Source of the DNA: JBJYKD01 sp049310025
GTDB lineage: Bacteria > Bacillota > Thermosediminibacteria > Thermosediminibacterales > Tepidanaerobacteraceae
NCBI RefSeq assembly: GCF_049310025.1
Contig: NZ_JBJYKD010000011.1
Location: 13,102 to 77,101 of the forward strand
DNA: 64,000 nt
Reading direction: 5' to 3'
This document shows positions 53,459 through 62,478 of the stretch, piece by piece; the stretch's first letter is position 1, and each line of letters starts with the position of its first letter. Under the pieces are notes generated by a model, which saw only the letters and a program-made list of their open reading frames with translations, was not told where the DNA came from and did not search any database. Position numbers and translations under genes: made by a program.

Positions 53459-55447
53459 GTGTCGGGACGCAAAGATATCAACATGCCGGGGCTGGCTTTA
53501 ATCATCCTGGCCCTGGAAATTCTCGTTTTCGTTTTTGCCGGAAATATAAAAGTGGCCGTTGCCCTGGCGGCTGTTTTTGTACCGCTGCTGTTTGAAACGC
53601 TGGAAAGCTTCAGGAACAAAAAGCTGGAATGCAAACCTTTGCAGCCCTGCGATGCCTTTGCCCGGCAGACCTTCTGGAAAGAGGTATTTAACCTGATGCC
53701 GGCGGCGGTGGCCGTAATCGACGGGCAGGGGAAAATCCTCTGGGAGAACGAAGCCTTTGTGTCCATTTTTGAAGGCCGGCCGAGATCGGGAGACGTGCTC
53801 TCCGGCTTAATTCCTCCGGATCTGGTGCAAAAAATCTTGTCGGGTTCAGACATTGAAGAACTCAGGGTAAAGGACAGGGTTTTTTCCATAAAGAGCCGCT
53901 TTCTTGAAAAAAACAGCAAAAAAGGCGGCCGGGATTTTAGGGCGCTGTATTTCCAGGATATAACCCTGATTTACGATCTGGGCAGGAAATTGAATGATGA
54001 AAAGGCCGCGGTGCTTTACATCCAGGTGGACAACTTTGACGAAATAACGGCGGCCTGTCCGGACGAAAGCCGTCCGGAACTCCTTGCCAGAGTAGACAAA
54101 ACCCTGAGCCAGTGGATACAGAATTACGACGGATTTATTAAAAAGTACGAAAGCGACAAGTTTGTGGCGATTCTGAGCCTCAAGAATTTCCGCCGGGTGG
54201 AGGAAACCAGGTTCAACATCCTGGAGGAGATCAAGGAAATTAAAGTCGGTGTTACCATGACCGTTACTTTGAGCATCGGGGCGGCTTTCGGGCAGGGTTC
54301 ATTTTTGGAAATCAGCAAGAACGCCCAGAACGCCCTGGAACTTTGCCAGGGCCGCGGCGGAGACCAGGTGGTGGTAAAGGCCGAAGGCAAGACCTATTTT
54401 TACGGCGGCAAGGCCAAAGAGGTGGAAAAGTACAGCAGGGTGAGGGCCAGAGTCATAGCCCACGCCCTGAGGGACCTCATCGAGGAGTCTGACATGGTCC
54501 TGGTTCTCGGCCATGTGTTCCTGGATATGGATGCCCTGGGAGCCGGAGTGGGCATTGTAAGGGCCGCAAAAAGTCTGGGAAAGGCGGGGTACATCGTGCT
54601 TTCCCCGGAGCAAAGCCCATCGGTGGAATCCCTGCTGGAGCTGTTGTCAAAAGACGGGGAGCTGCGCGGGGAGTTTGTTCGGGAAGAAGCGGCGCTGGAA
54701 AAGGCAACCAGGAAGACTCTGGCGGTGGTGGTGGATACTCACAGGCCGTCTCTTTGTCTTTCGCAAAAAGTGCTGGAGAAGTCGGAAAGAGTGGTGGTGA
54801 TAGACCATCACCGGAGGGGGGAGGAATTTATAGACAAAGCCCTGCTGGTGTACCTGGAGCCCTACGCCTCATCCACCAGTGAGATGGTGACCGAAATGCT
54901 GGAATACATGGGGGAAGAAATCAGGCTTTCCCCGCTGGAGGCTACGGCCCTGCTTTCGGGAATAGCGGTGGATACGCGGAATTTTGCCTTTAAGACGGGA
55001 GCCAGGACGTTTGAAGCCGCATCTTTCCTGAGGCGGCTGGGGGCGGACCCCACCACTGTCTATAAACTGTTCCAGGAGGACATGGACACGGTCAACGCCA
55101 GGGCCGAAGTCATCAAAAGAGCTCAGCCGGTGTTCGATCACATAGTCCTGTCGTATTATACGGAAAAGCCCAAGAACCCCACCCTTTCGGCGGCCCAGGC
55201 AGCCAACAGCCTTCTGGATATAAAGGGCGTGTACGCGTCGTTCGTGCTGGTGCCCACCGATGACGGCATATCCGTCAGCAGCAGGTCCCTGGGCAGCATA
55301 AACGTGCAGATGATTCTGGAGAAACTGGGAGGCGGCGGCCACATGACCGTTGCCGGCGCCCAGCTTAAAGACGTCACGATGGAACAGGCCATTGAAAAAG
55401 TAAAGCAGGCAATCTACGAATACGTTAAAGAGGGTGAAACATCATGA
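53459..55447 (+). CDS. gdpP: cyclic-di-AMP phosphodiesterase GdpP
   Basis: 662 residues. Two membrane segments (about 8-45), PAS-like domain, degenerate GGDEF domain, DHH domain (GHVFLDMDALGAG; VVDTHRPS; VIDHHRRG) and DHHA1 domain (GGGGHMTVAGAQL). Hydrolyses c-di-AMP. GTG start 7 bases after CGGAGGAG. The c-di-AMP receptor darA lies on the left arm. Confidence 0.95.
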   Translation: MSGRKDINMPGLALIILALEILVFVFAGNIKVAVALAAVFVPLLFETLESFRNKKLECKPLQPCDAFARQTFWKEVFNLMPAAVAVIDGQGKILWENEAFVSIFEGRPRSGDVLSGLIPPDLVQKILSGSDIEELRVKDRVFSIKSRFLEKNSKKGGRDFRALYFQDITLIYDLGRKLNDEKAAVLYIQVDNFDEITAACPDESRPELLARVDKTLSQWIQNYDGFIKKYESDKFVAILSLKNFRRVEETRFNILEEIKEIKVGVTMTVTLSIGAAFGQGSFLEISKNAQNALELCQGRGGDQVVVKAEGKTYFYGGKAKEVEKYSRVRARVIAHALRDLIEESDMVLVLGHVFLDMDALGAGVGIVRAAKSLGKAGYIVLSPEQSPSVESLLELLSKDGELRGEFVREEAALEKATRKTLAVVVDTHRPSLCLSQKVLEKSERVVVIDHHRRGEEFIDKALLVYLEPYASSTSEMVTEMLEYMGEEIRLSPLEATALLSGIAVDTRNFAFKTGARTFEAASFLRRLGADPTTVYKLFQEDMDTVNARAEVIKRAQPVFDHIVLSYYTEKPKNPTLSAAQAANSLLDIKGVYASFVLVPTDDGISVSSRSLGSINVQMILEKLGGGGHMTVAGAQLKDVTMEQAIEKVKQAIYEYVKEGETS

Positions 55448-55890
55448 AGGTTATATTGCTGGCCGATGTAAAAAACCTTGGCAAAAAAGGGGAACTGGTG
55501 AACGTGGCGGAAGGCTACGCCCGGAATTACCTCATCCCCAGGAAACTGGCACAGCCTGCCACCGAAGGCAATATCAAACAGCTTGAGCAGGAAAGAGAAG
55601 CCCTGGAGCGGAAAAAAGCCCGGGAACTGAACCAGGCCCGGCAGCTTTCCCAAAAGCTTTCACAAATGAAGGTGACGTTAAAGGTAAAGGCCGGAGAGCA
55701 GGGCAAACTCTTCGGTTCCATTACCGCTAAGGATATCGCCGAAGCCATTAAAAGCCAGCTTGATGTGGAGGTTGACAAGCGGAAGATAGAACTGCATGAG
55801 CCCATCAAATCCCTTGGCGATTACGAGGTTACCATAAAACTTGCCCCGGAGGTTGAATCCAAAGTTTATGTTAAAATTTTAGAAGGGTGA
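55444..55890 (+). CDS. rplI: 50S ribosomal protein L9 (bL9)
   Basis: 148 residues. MKVILLADVKNLGKKGELVN, EGYARNYLIPRKLA, then the long central helix and C-terminal domain. ATG overlaps the gdpP stop by 4 bases. Confidence 0.97.
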   Translation: MKVILLADVKNLGKKGELVNVAEGYARNYLIPRKLAQPATEGNIKQLEQEREALERKKARELNQARQLSQKLSQMKVTLKVKAGEQGKLFGSITAKDIAEAIKSQLDVEVDKRKIELHEPIKSLGDYEVTIKLAPEVESKVYVKILEG

Positions 55891-55895
55891 TTTTT

Positions 55896-57239
55896 ATGGA
55901 AAACCTGAAAGTTCCGCCTTACAATCTGGAGGCCGAGCAATCGGTCCTGGGCTCCATGCTTCTTTCAAAAGACGCCATATTTGTGGCCTGCGAGCGGTTG
56001 AAAAGCGAGGATTTTTACAAAGAGGCCCATCGCAGGATTTTTGAGGTTATTGTGGAACTCAACGAAAACCGCGAACCGGTGGACCTCATAACGGTAGCCG
56101 AAGCCCTCCGCTCCAAAAAAATGCTGGAGCAGGTGGGAGGCGTAACTTACCTCACCGCCCTTACGGAGGCAGTGCCCACGGCGGCCAATGCGGCCCACTA
56201 TTGCAAGATAGTCGAGGAAAAGGCGCTGCTGCGCAGGCTCATAAACACCGCATCCAACATCCTGTCCATGGCCTATGAGCCCAAAGGCGAGGTGGAGGAA
56301 CTGCTGGACGAGGCCGAGCGCATGATTTTCGACATCGTCCAGAAGCGCCGGGTGGAGAGCTTTTACCACATTAAGGATATTCTCCTGTCCACGTTCGAAC
56401 GCATAGAAGAACTGTACAATTCCGAAGGCGGCATCACGGGGGTGCCGACAGGCTTCCCGGACCTGGACGCCATGACATCGGGCCTGCAGCCTTCGGACCT
56501 CATTTTGATCGCGGCCAGGCCCAGTATGGGAAAAACCTCGTTCGCCCTGAACATCGCCGCCAACGCCGCCATCCGCTACAAGATACCGGTGGCCATTTTC
56601 AGCCTGGAGATGTCCAAGGAGCAGCTGGTGCAGAGGCTGCTCTGCTCCGAGTCCCATGTGGACAGCCACAAGCTGCGCACCGGCAGGCTGGACGAAGAAG
56701 ACTGGCCGCGCCTGGCCCGGGCCATGGGCCCCCTATCGGAAGCACCCATTTACATCGACGACACGCCGGGCATATCCAGCCTGGAACTTCGCGCCAAAGC
56801 CCGACGACTGAAGGCCGAAAAAGGCCTGGGTCTCATATTGATAGACTACCTCCAGCTCATGACCGGTAGAAACGGCGCCGAAAACCGCCAACAGGAGATT
56901 TCCGAGGTTTCGAGGTCTTTAAAAGCCCTTGCCAGGGAGCTCTCGGTGCCGGTGGTGGCCCTGTCCCAGCTCTCCCGGGCGCCGGAGGTGAGGGCCGACC
57001 ACAGACCCATACTCAGCGACCTCAGGGAATCGGGCAGCCAGGAGCAGGATTCTGACCTGGTGGCATTCCTGTACCGGGACGATTATTACAACCCCGATAC
57101 CGAAAAGAAGAACATTGCCGAAGTCATCATCGCCAAGCAGAGAAACGGCCCTACGGGCACCGTGGAACTCGTTTGGCTTTCCAAATACACCAAATTTGCC
57201 AGCATTGAAAAATACCGCAGGCAGGAGCAGGCCGGTTGA
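55896..57239 (+). CDS. dnaB: replicative DNA helicase DnaB (DnaC in Bacillus)
   Basis: 447 residues. N-terminal domain PPYNLEAEQSVLGSMLLSKD; RecA-like domain with Walker A AARPSMGKTSFALNIA and Walker B LILIDYLQLM; SRSLKALARELSVPVVALSQ. ATG 55896 after AAGGGTGA. Confidence 0.97.
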   Translation: MENLKVPPYNLEAEQSVLGSMLLSKDAIFVACERLKSEDFYKEAHRRIFEVIVELNENREPVDLITVAEALRSKKMLEQVGGVTYLTALTEAVPTAANAAHYCKIVEEKALLRRLINTASNILSMAYEPKGEVEELLDEAERMIFDIVQKRRVESFYHIKDILLSTFERIEELYNSEGGITGVPTGFPDLDAMTSGLQPSDLILIAARPSMGKTSFALNIAANAAIRYKIPVAIFSLEMSKEQLVQRLLCSESHVDSHKLRTGRLDEEDWPRLARAMGPLSEAPIYIDDTPGISSLELRAKARRLKAEKGLGLILIDYLQLMTGRNGAENRQQEISEVSRSLKALARELSVPVVALSQLSRAPEVRADHRPILSDLRESGSQEQDSDLVAFLYRDDYYNPDTEKKNIAEVIIAKQRNGPTGTVELVWLSKYTKFASIEKYRRQEQAG

Positions 57240-57353
57240 CGGTAACCGGCTCCACTCCTGCCATATTCGGCGCCGGAGGAGTTTTTCGGCATTTTTCTGA
57301 CGGGATTACCTCGCGCCGGGAAAAATCTTTCCCTTGAGAAAGGGGCCCCTGCT

Positions 57354-58037
57354 ATGATGGGACTTGACACTTTAAAGAAGTTTTCCATATTTTCCGGCCT
57401 GCCGGAGGAGGACCTGCGCAAAATCCAGGGTCTTATCTTCACCGGCGATTACAGGAAGGGCACGGTGATATTCTTTGAAGGCGAACCGGGGGAAGCGGTG
57501 TATTTTATAAAATCAGGCAAGGTAAAACTGTACAAATGCGACGAGGAGGGCCGGGAATATATACTCAATATTTTTCAGGACGGCGATGTGATAGCCGAGG
57601 CTGTGCTCTTCGGCGGCGGCCCTTATCCGGCTACCGCCGAGGCCGTCGAAGATTCCACCGTATGCGTGATAAAAAACCGGGACCTTGAAGATTTGATCAG
57701 AAAAAACCCTGAAATTGCTTTGAGGGTGATTAAAATTATGTCGGCGCGGCTCCGCGAGTCCAAGGAACAGATAAGGAACCTGGCTTTCCGGGATACTTAT
57801 GACAGGACCGCCTGTATGCTGCACAAGATCTGTCTGGACTACGGGCAGAAGACCCCGCGGGGCATAGAAGTGGAACTGCCTTTTACCCGCCAGGAGCTGG
57901 CCGCCCTCGTGGGAACTTCCCGCGAAACGGTGACGCGGGTTTTGAGCAGCATGAAAAAGGAAGGGATAATCGACATAGACAGGCAGAAAATCGTGGTTTT
58001 AAACGAGAAAAAACTCATGAGGTGCATGAGGGCATAG
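57354..58037 (+). CDS. Crp/Fnr-family transcriptional regulator
   Basis: 227 residues. Cyclic-nucleotide-binding-like domain (about 8-120, EGEPGEAVYFIKSGKVKLY) and winged HTH (about 145-220, FTRQELAALVGTSRETVTRV). There is no N-terminal cysteine set for an iron-sulfur cluster; ligand unknown. Start at ATG 57354 or 57357. Confidence 0.9.
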   Translation: MMGLDTLKKFSIFSGLPEEDLRKIQGLIFTGDYRKGTVIFFEGEPGEAVYFIKSGKVKLYKCDEEGREYILNIFQDGDVIAEAVLFGGGPYPATAEAVEDSTVCVIKNRDLEDLIRKNPEIALRVIKIMSARLRESKEQIRNLAFRDTYDRTACMLHKICLDYGQKTPRGIEVELPFTRQELAALVGTSRETVTRVLSSMKKEGIIDIDRQKIVVLNEKKLMRCMRA

Positions 58038-58138
58038 GCGCAGCGGCATCCCCTTTACCGGCGGCTTCCGTTCAGCTTCAGCATGGAGGTTTGTTTCGGC
58101 ACGCGCCGGGGCTGCCTTCATAGATAGCAGCACATAAA

Positions 58139-59356
58139 TTACGGGATTTTTTTTAACTCACCCAGCAAAATGTCCGACACCTCGTGGATAAGTTGGTTTT
58201 TTACTGTCCTGAGCAGCAACATATCGCCGGCTTTCAACAGCCGGGGTATTTTTTTTGGGAAGGCCGCCGGCCGGTGGTTGTCCAGGACGGTTTTCATAAA
58301 CTCTTCAAAGCCGTATATTTTAAATCTCCGGGCACCGCCGCGTGATGCCGCTCTTTCCAGGATTCCGAGGAGTATATCCCTGTACGATGCCCGGTCGCCC
58401 AGATCCAGCAGGTCGGAAAGCCGCGGGACGACCTTTTCAAAAAGAAGCCTCCTGTACGGAATGTTCAAGGAAAATCCCAGCACCCGGGCCATCTTTACAA
58501 CAGCGCTTTGGCTCAAGTTTAAAAATATGTTAAAACAGTAATCCTCTGATAAACCCCCTGCATCTATATAATAGTCACGCCCCAAGTAACCCCTGAACAC
58601 CCTCAGGGTGTCGTAGTACCCGAGATTCAGGTTTTTCCGGGCCCTTTCGGTTGAAAAGTCCAGCGTGCCGCCGAGGTCTTCGGAAGGGTTTACTGTGATT
58701 ATATTAAGACCCCTTTTGTTTACCCTCCTTGTCCGCCCCATTCCGTAAAGTCTGACCACGATTATATCCCTGTAGCCTTTTTCCGTCAGCAACTTTACCG
58801 GCAGATTATCGAAAAAACCTCCGTCTATGAAAAGTTTTCCGTCTATTTTCTCCAGTTTAAAAAACGGCAGATTGGCGCTGGCGATAAGGTAGTCCACCAG
58901 CCTGCCCGCCGGTATGTCTTCTATATAGAGCTCCAGGGGTTTGAAATCCGTCAGGGACACCGTTATTATTCCGAAATCCCTGCCCGAATTCCTGATTTTT
59001 TCTTCGGAAACGCACCGCTGCAGAAGCTGCCTTAACGGCGAAATGTCGATTCCCTTTTCCTTGAAAATCTCCCTGACGGCCCTGAGCAGGGCGTGAAAGT
59101 TCTCGGGAAAACCGTTCAGTTCACGTAACTTCTCCAGTGTGTCGTCTTCCAGCTTCATTATCCGGGAATAGGATATGTTATACCATATATCGTAAGCCTT
59201 TTCCAGGTCATCCTGCACCACCATGGCGCCGTTTAAAGCCCCCACCGAGGTCCCGGCTACCCCCCGGATCTCTATTCCCAGTTCGGCCAGTGCTTTCCAG
59301 GCACCTATCTGGTACGCCCCCCTGGCTCCGCCGCCCTCCAGAACGAGTCCGTACAA
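58139..59356 (-). CDS. patatin-like phospholipase
   Basis: 405 residues. Oxyanion loop LEGGGARGAYQIG, nucleophile GTSVGALNG (G-x-S-x-G), and catalytic aspartate DGGFFDN. Ser-Asp dyad enzyme hydrolysing acyl chains of lipids. TTG start after GGAGGAGG. C-terminal 150 residues are not patatin-like. Confidence 0.92.
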   Translation of the reverse strand: MYGLVLEGGGARGAYQIGAWKALAELGIEIRGVAGTSVGALNGAMVVQDDLEKAYDIWYNISYSRIMKLEDDTLEKLRELNGFPENFHALLRAVREIFKEKGIDISPLRQLLQRCVSEEKIRNSGRDFGIITVSLTDFKPLELYIEDIPAGRLVDYLIASANLPFFKLEKIDGKLFIDGGFFDNLPVKLLTEKGYRDIIVVRLYGMGRTRRVNKRGLNIITVNPSEDLGGTLDFSTERARKNLNLGYYDTLRVFRGYLGRDYYIDAGGLSEDYCFNIFLNLSQSAVVKMARVLGFSLNIPYRRLLFEKVVPRLSDLLDLGDRASYRDILLGILERAASRGGARRFKIYGFEEFMKTVLDNHRPAAFPKKIPRLLKAGDMLLLRTVKNQLIHEVSDILLGELKKIP

Positions 59357-59779
59357 TTAAGATCCTCCTCCGAAGTAAATTAAAACATTTTTTTAATTCC
59401 ATTATACCGATATATTAAACTGCGGTAAAACAATTTATGCAGCGGCCGGACTCAAAAAAACCGTTCAATTGAGACAAAACCCCATCCAAAAACCGGCGCC
59501 CGGCGCGGTAGTTCCCATGATCCTTCAAATCCGGTGGAAGCTTCTAAATGATTTTTTTTGATAATTTTTTTTAAGACGGCAGGATTTTTTTATTTTATGT
59601 AGTATTATAAAAATTATAAAAGGTATCCCGGATGCCGGATACTGTTAAAATGTAACAGTGCAATTTCTTGGCAATACCGATTTAATACAGCCCGGGGCCT
59701 GCCCAACAATTGTTCAGAATGAAATAACAGCTTGCAGAATTCGCAGAATAATAAATAACTGCAGACAGAGGTGAAACAA
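59357..59779. other. divergent intergenic region between patatin and GntR genes
   Basis: 423 bases without a gene. A+T-rich at 59540-59620. Contains two dyads at 59623-59659 and the 5' ends of both flanking genes. Confidence 0.6.
59623..59659. promoter_or_regulatory. paired dyads, possible GntR operator
   Basis: GTATCC (59623-59628) / GGATAC (59637-59642), and ACTGTTA (59641-59647) / TAACAGT (59653-59659). The second is a typical size for a GntR/FCD operator. About 120 bases before the regulator gene. Confidence 0.45.
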
Positions 59780-60493
59780 TTGAACGGTGCACTGGAATCA
59801 TTTAATATTTCAAATTTGAAGCCCATCAGGGAACTGATATACGAACACATCCGCCAGGCCATATTCAACGGAGATCTCAAGGCCGGCGACAGGCTGGTGG
59901 AGAAGGAACTGGCGGAAACAATGAGGGTCAGCAGGACTCCCATTCGTGAGGCCCTGCGCAAGCTGGAGGCCGAAGGTCTCATCAAGCACGTGCCCCGCAA
60001 GGGAGTAGTGGTAAAAGGATTTTCAAGGGAGGATATAATAGAGATTTATTCCATCCGCCAGGCCCTGGAGGCTCTGGCCATAACCTACACGGTAAAAAAC
60101 ATTACTCAGGAAGAGATAAAAAAGCTCCGGGAATTGATAGAGAAGATGGAGGAATTAACCGAAAAGGACGATACCGTCAATCTATTCAACACCTCCCAGG
60201 AGTTTAACGAAATTATTTTTAAATCCTGCAGGATGCCCAGGCTCATAAACCTAATCAGCACCTACCAGGAATACCTGGAACGTTTCAGGGTTGTAACCAT
60301 GGGCAGCAGGGAAAGAAAAATTGAAGCATTAAAAGATCATAAGGAAATACTGCAGGCCATAATCGACAGAGATGAGGAAAGAGCCGAAAAACTGGTAAGA
60401 AGGCACCTCCAGGGGGCGCTGGACGCCTACCTTAAAACCTTCGGGCAAAAAAACAATAAAGCCCGCGCTGGCTTTCTCAGGAAAGACGATTGA
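59780..60493 (+). CDS. GntR-family regulator, FCD subfamily
   Basis: 237 residues. N-terminal winged HTH (about 15-75, LAETMRVSRTPIREALRKLE type motif visible as RVSRTPIREALRKLE) and C-terminal all-helical FCD ligand domain (about 85-220) that binds carboxylates in related proteins. TTG 59780 after GAGGTGA. Likely regulator of the downstream tctCBA by position. Confidence 0.88.
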   Translation: MNGALESFNISNLKPIRELIYEHIRQAIFNGDLKAGDRLVEKELAETMRVSRTPIREALRKLEAEGLIKHVPRKGVVVKGFSREDIIEIYSIRQALEALAITYTVKNITQEEIKKLRELIEKMEELTEKDDTVNLFNTSQEFNEIIFKSCRMPRLINLISTYQEYLERFRVVTMGSRERKIEALKDHKEILQAIIDRDEERAEKLVRRHLQGALDAYLKTFGQKNNKARAGFLRKDD

Positions 60494-60902
60494 AAAAGAA
60501 ACTGTTAAAAGAGACCTGCCGGCCGGCCTTATTTTCTTCCTTGGGTCGGAGTTTTAAAAATCATCATTTATGAGTTCATCTTTTTTAAATTCAAACGGCA
60601 TCCCGTATACATTAATGAATATTTTTTCAAATTATAAAATTTAATTTATAACAATTTAAGGGAGGGATCGAATGGGAAAGAATCCAGCTTAAAAATTATA
60701 TCTATTTTCGGGAACTTTGGGGAAACCCACATGGGTGCTGCCCGGCGGTATAGTCTGCTCATGAATATCTTGCGCCTTGGAGTCGGTAAAGATAGTCCTT
60801 GGAACTTAGAGTTAAGGAGGGATCAGATGGAGTAAAACACAGGCTTTAAAATTAATCAACAACCAGATATCCGTCATTGAAAAGTTATAAGGGAGGGTGA
60901 AA
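60494..60902 (+). other. tctC leader region with mini-ORFs
   Basis: 409 bases. After an A+T-rich part, three ribosome-binding sites of similar sequence occur: GGGAGGG before ATG GGA AAG AAT CCA GCT TAA (MGKNPA, 60672-60692), AAGGAGGG before ATG GAG TAA (60827-60835), and GGGAGGG before tctC. Between the first two lies a structured stretch (CCCACATGGG; CCTTGG AACT TAG AGTT AAGG) that may hide the second site. Not recognised as a riboswitch family. Confidence 0.5.
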
Positions 60903-61955
60903 ATGATGAGCAAATCAAAAAATTGGATAGCTCTGACCTGTATTTTTGTAGTTCTTATAATGACTTTAGTTCTTGGCGGCTGTTCCTCGCAAAAATCCGG
61001 TGAAGGCCAGCAAAGCGGCCAACCTCAAGAGCAGAGAGTGGATTACCCCACAAAGCCCTTCGAGTTTGTAGCACCGGCAGGCCCGGGCAGTGGATGGGAC
61101 ACGACTATAAGGCTTGTAGCGAAGACCCTGGGCGAAAAGAACATAGTTAACCAGCCTATGCCTGTAATCAACAAGCCCGGCGGAGGCGGCGGCGTAGCTC
61201 TGGCTTATATGCAGGAGAAAAAAGGTAACCCCTATGAAATAGTTGTATATTCACCGCCCCTTCTTCTAATAAATCTTACAGGCCAGACTCAGTTGAGCTA
61301 TAAAAACTTAACTCCTCTTGCCATGCTGATAAACGATTTCGGTGCTTTTGCGGTTCCGAAGAATTCTCCTTACAAAACCATTAATGATGTCATGGAAGCC
61401 TTGAAGAAAGATCCGAAGAGCGTAAAAATCGGTGGAACTTCCTCTCCGGGCAGTATGGACCACATCCAGTTCTTACAGGCTGCTAAAGCCGCCGGAGTTC
61501 AGGATATTAAAAACATCCAGTACGTATCATTCCAGGGCGGTGAAGGTCTGGCTGCGTTGATGGGAGGCCATGTGGATTTACTCACAACAGGTATGGCTGA
61601 GACCGTGGGCCCCATGCAAAGTGGAGATGTAAAAGTGCTCGCCGTTACTGCTCCTGAAAGGATAAAGGATGGCCCTCTGGCAAATGTACCGACCCTTAAA
61701 GAACAGGGGATAGAAACCGCCTTTATCAATTGGAGAGGACTTTTCGGCCCTCCCGATATGCCCGACTATGCTGTAAAATACTGGGCCGACGCCCTGTCTA
61801 AGATGTCTCAGACACCGGAGTGGGATGAGGTATGTAAGAAAAATGGCTGGACCAAGGTATACATGGGGCCCGATGAATTCAAGCAGTTCCTTGATAAGAC
61901 CAATGAAGAGTACAAAACTCTGCTTCAGGATGTAGGTCTATATAAAGGACAGTAA
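60903..61955 (+). CDS. tctC: tripartite tricarboxylate transporter substrate-binding lipoprotein (TctC)
   Basis: 350 residues. Signal and lipobox LVLGGCSSQ (about 25-33), low-complexity linker, then YPTKPFEFVAPAGPGSGWDT typical of TctC. Binds tricarboxylates or other carboxylates. ATG 60903 with GGGAGGG. Followed by a 14-base hairpin. Confidence 0.92.
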   Translation: MMSKSKNWIALTCIFVVLIMTLVLGGCSSQKSGEGQQSGQPQEQRVDYPTKPFEFVAPAGPGSGWDTTIRLVAKTLGEKNIVNQPMPVINKPGGGGGVALAYMQEKKGNPYEIVVYSPPLLLINLTGQTQLSYKNLTPLAMLINDFGAFAVPKNSPYKTINDVMEALKKDPKSVKIGGTSSPGSMDHIQFLQAAKAAGVQDIKNIQYVSFQGGEGLAALMGGHVDLLTTGMAETVGPMQSGDVKVLAVTAPERIKDGPLANVPTLKEQGIETAFINWRGLFGPPDMPDYAVKYWADALSKMSQTPEWDEVCKKNGWTKVYMGPDEFKQFLDKTNEEYKTLLQDVGLYKGQ

Positions 61956-61967
61956 TATTTAATTTGA

Positions 61968-61999
61968 TGTCCATGGAGCGGTCTGCCGCTCCATGGACA
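61968..61999 (+). terminator. intercistronic hairpin tctC/tctB
   Basis: Perfect 14-base stem TGTCCATGGAGCGG / CCGCTCCATGGACA with a TCTG loop and no T-run. Likely mRNA stabiliser or partial stop favouring tctC. Confidence 0.8.
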
Positions 62000-62018
62000 G
62001 AATCAGGAGTGTGGTTAT

Positions 62019-62468
62019 ATGAATCCAAATGTCATAGTAGGCATGGTGGCAACCATTATAGGTATTATTTACTCCATCCAGGCCCTCAGCCTCCCCAAGG
62101 CCACCATAGGTAATCCCTGGGCCCCCGTATATTTCCCCCTGGCTTTGGGGATTCTTATGGCTGCTCTGGGAGTTGTGATGATTGCAGTAGAAGTGTTGAG
62201 GGGAAATACAAGGCTTCAGGCCGGGGCCAAAGCTCCGAAAGATAAAAGTTATATTATTCTTATAATAGGGACCATCATCATCTGTGTTGTCTACGCAGCT
62301 GTTTTCAATATCGTGGGGTTTATCATTTCCACCCTGTTTTTCCTGGGTGGCATGCTGTTCCTGGTCAATGGCTCCAAGGCCTGGCTGACAAATACCGTCA
62401 TCACCGTGGTTTTCACGTTTGCCGTTTGGTATGCCTTTGAAAAGATCTTAATGATCAGTTTGCCGTAG
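62019..62468 (+). CDS. tctB: tripartite tricarboxylate transporter small membrane subunit TctB
   Basis: 149 residues with four membrane segments (about 5-22, 38-60, 83-105, 120-145). ATG after AGGAGTG. Size and layout match TctB. Confidence 0.88.
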   Translation: MNPNVIVGMVATIIGIIYSIQALSLPKATIGNPWAPVYFPLALGILMAALGVVMIAVEVLRGNTRLQAGAKAPKDKSYIILIIGTIIICVVYAAVFNIVGFIISTLFFLGGMLFLVNGSKAWLTNTVITVVFTFAVWYAFEKILMISLP

Positions 62469-62478
62469 AGGTGATATT

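Noticed and set aside
60672..60860. Cobalamin, fluoride or c-di-GMP riboswitch in the tctC leader
   Set aside because: The conserved cores of these families that I know are not present.
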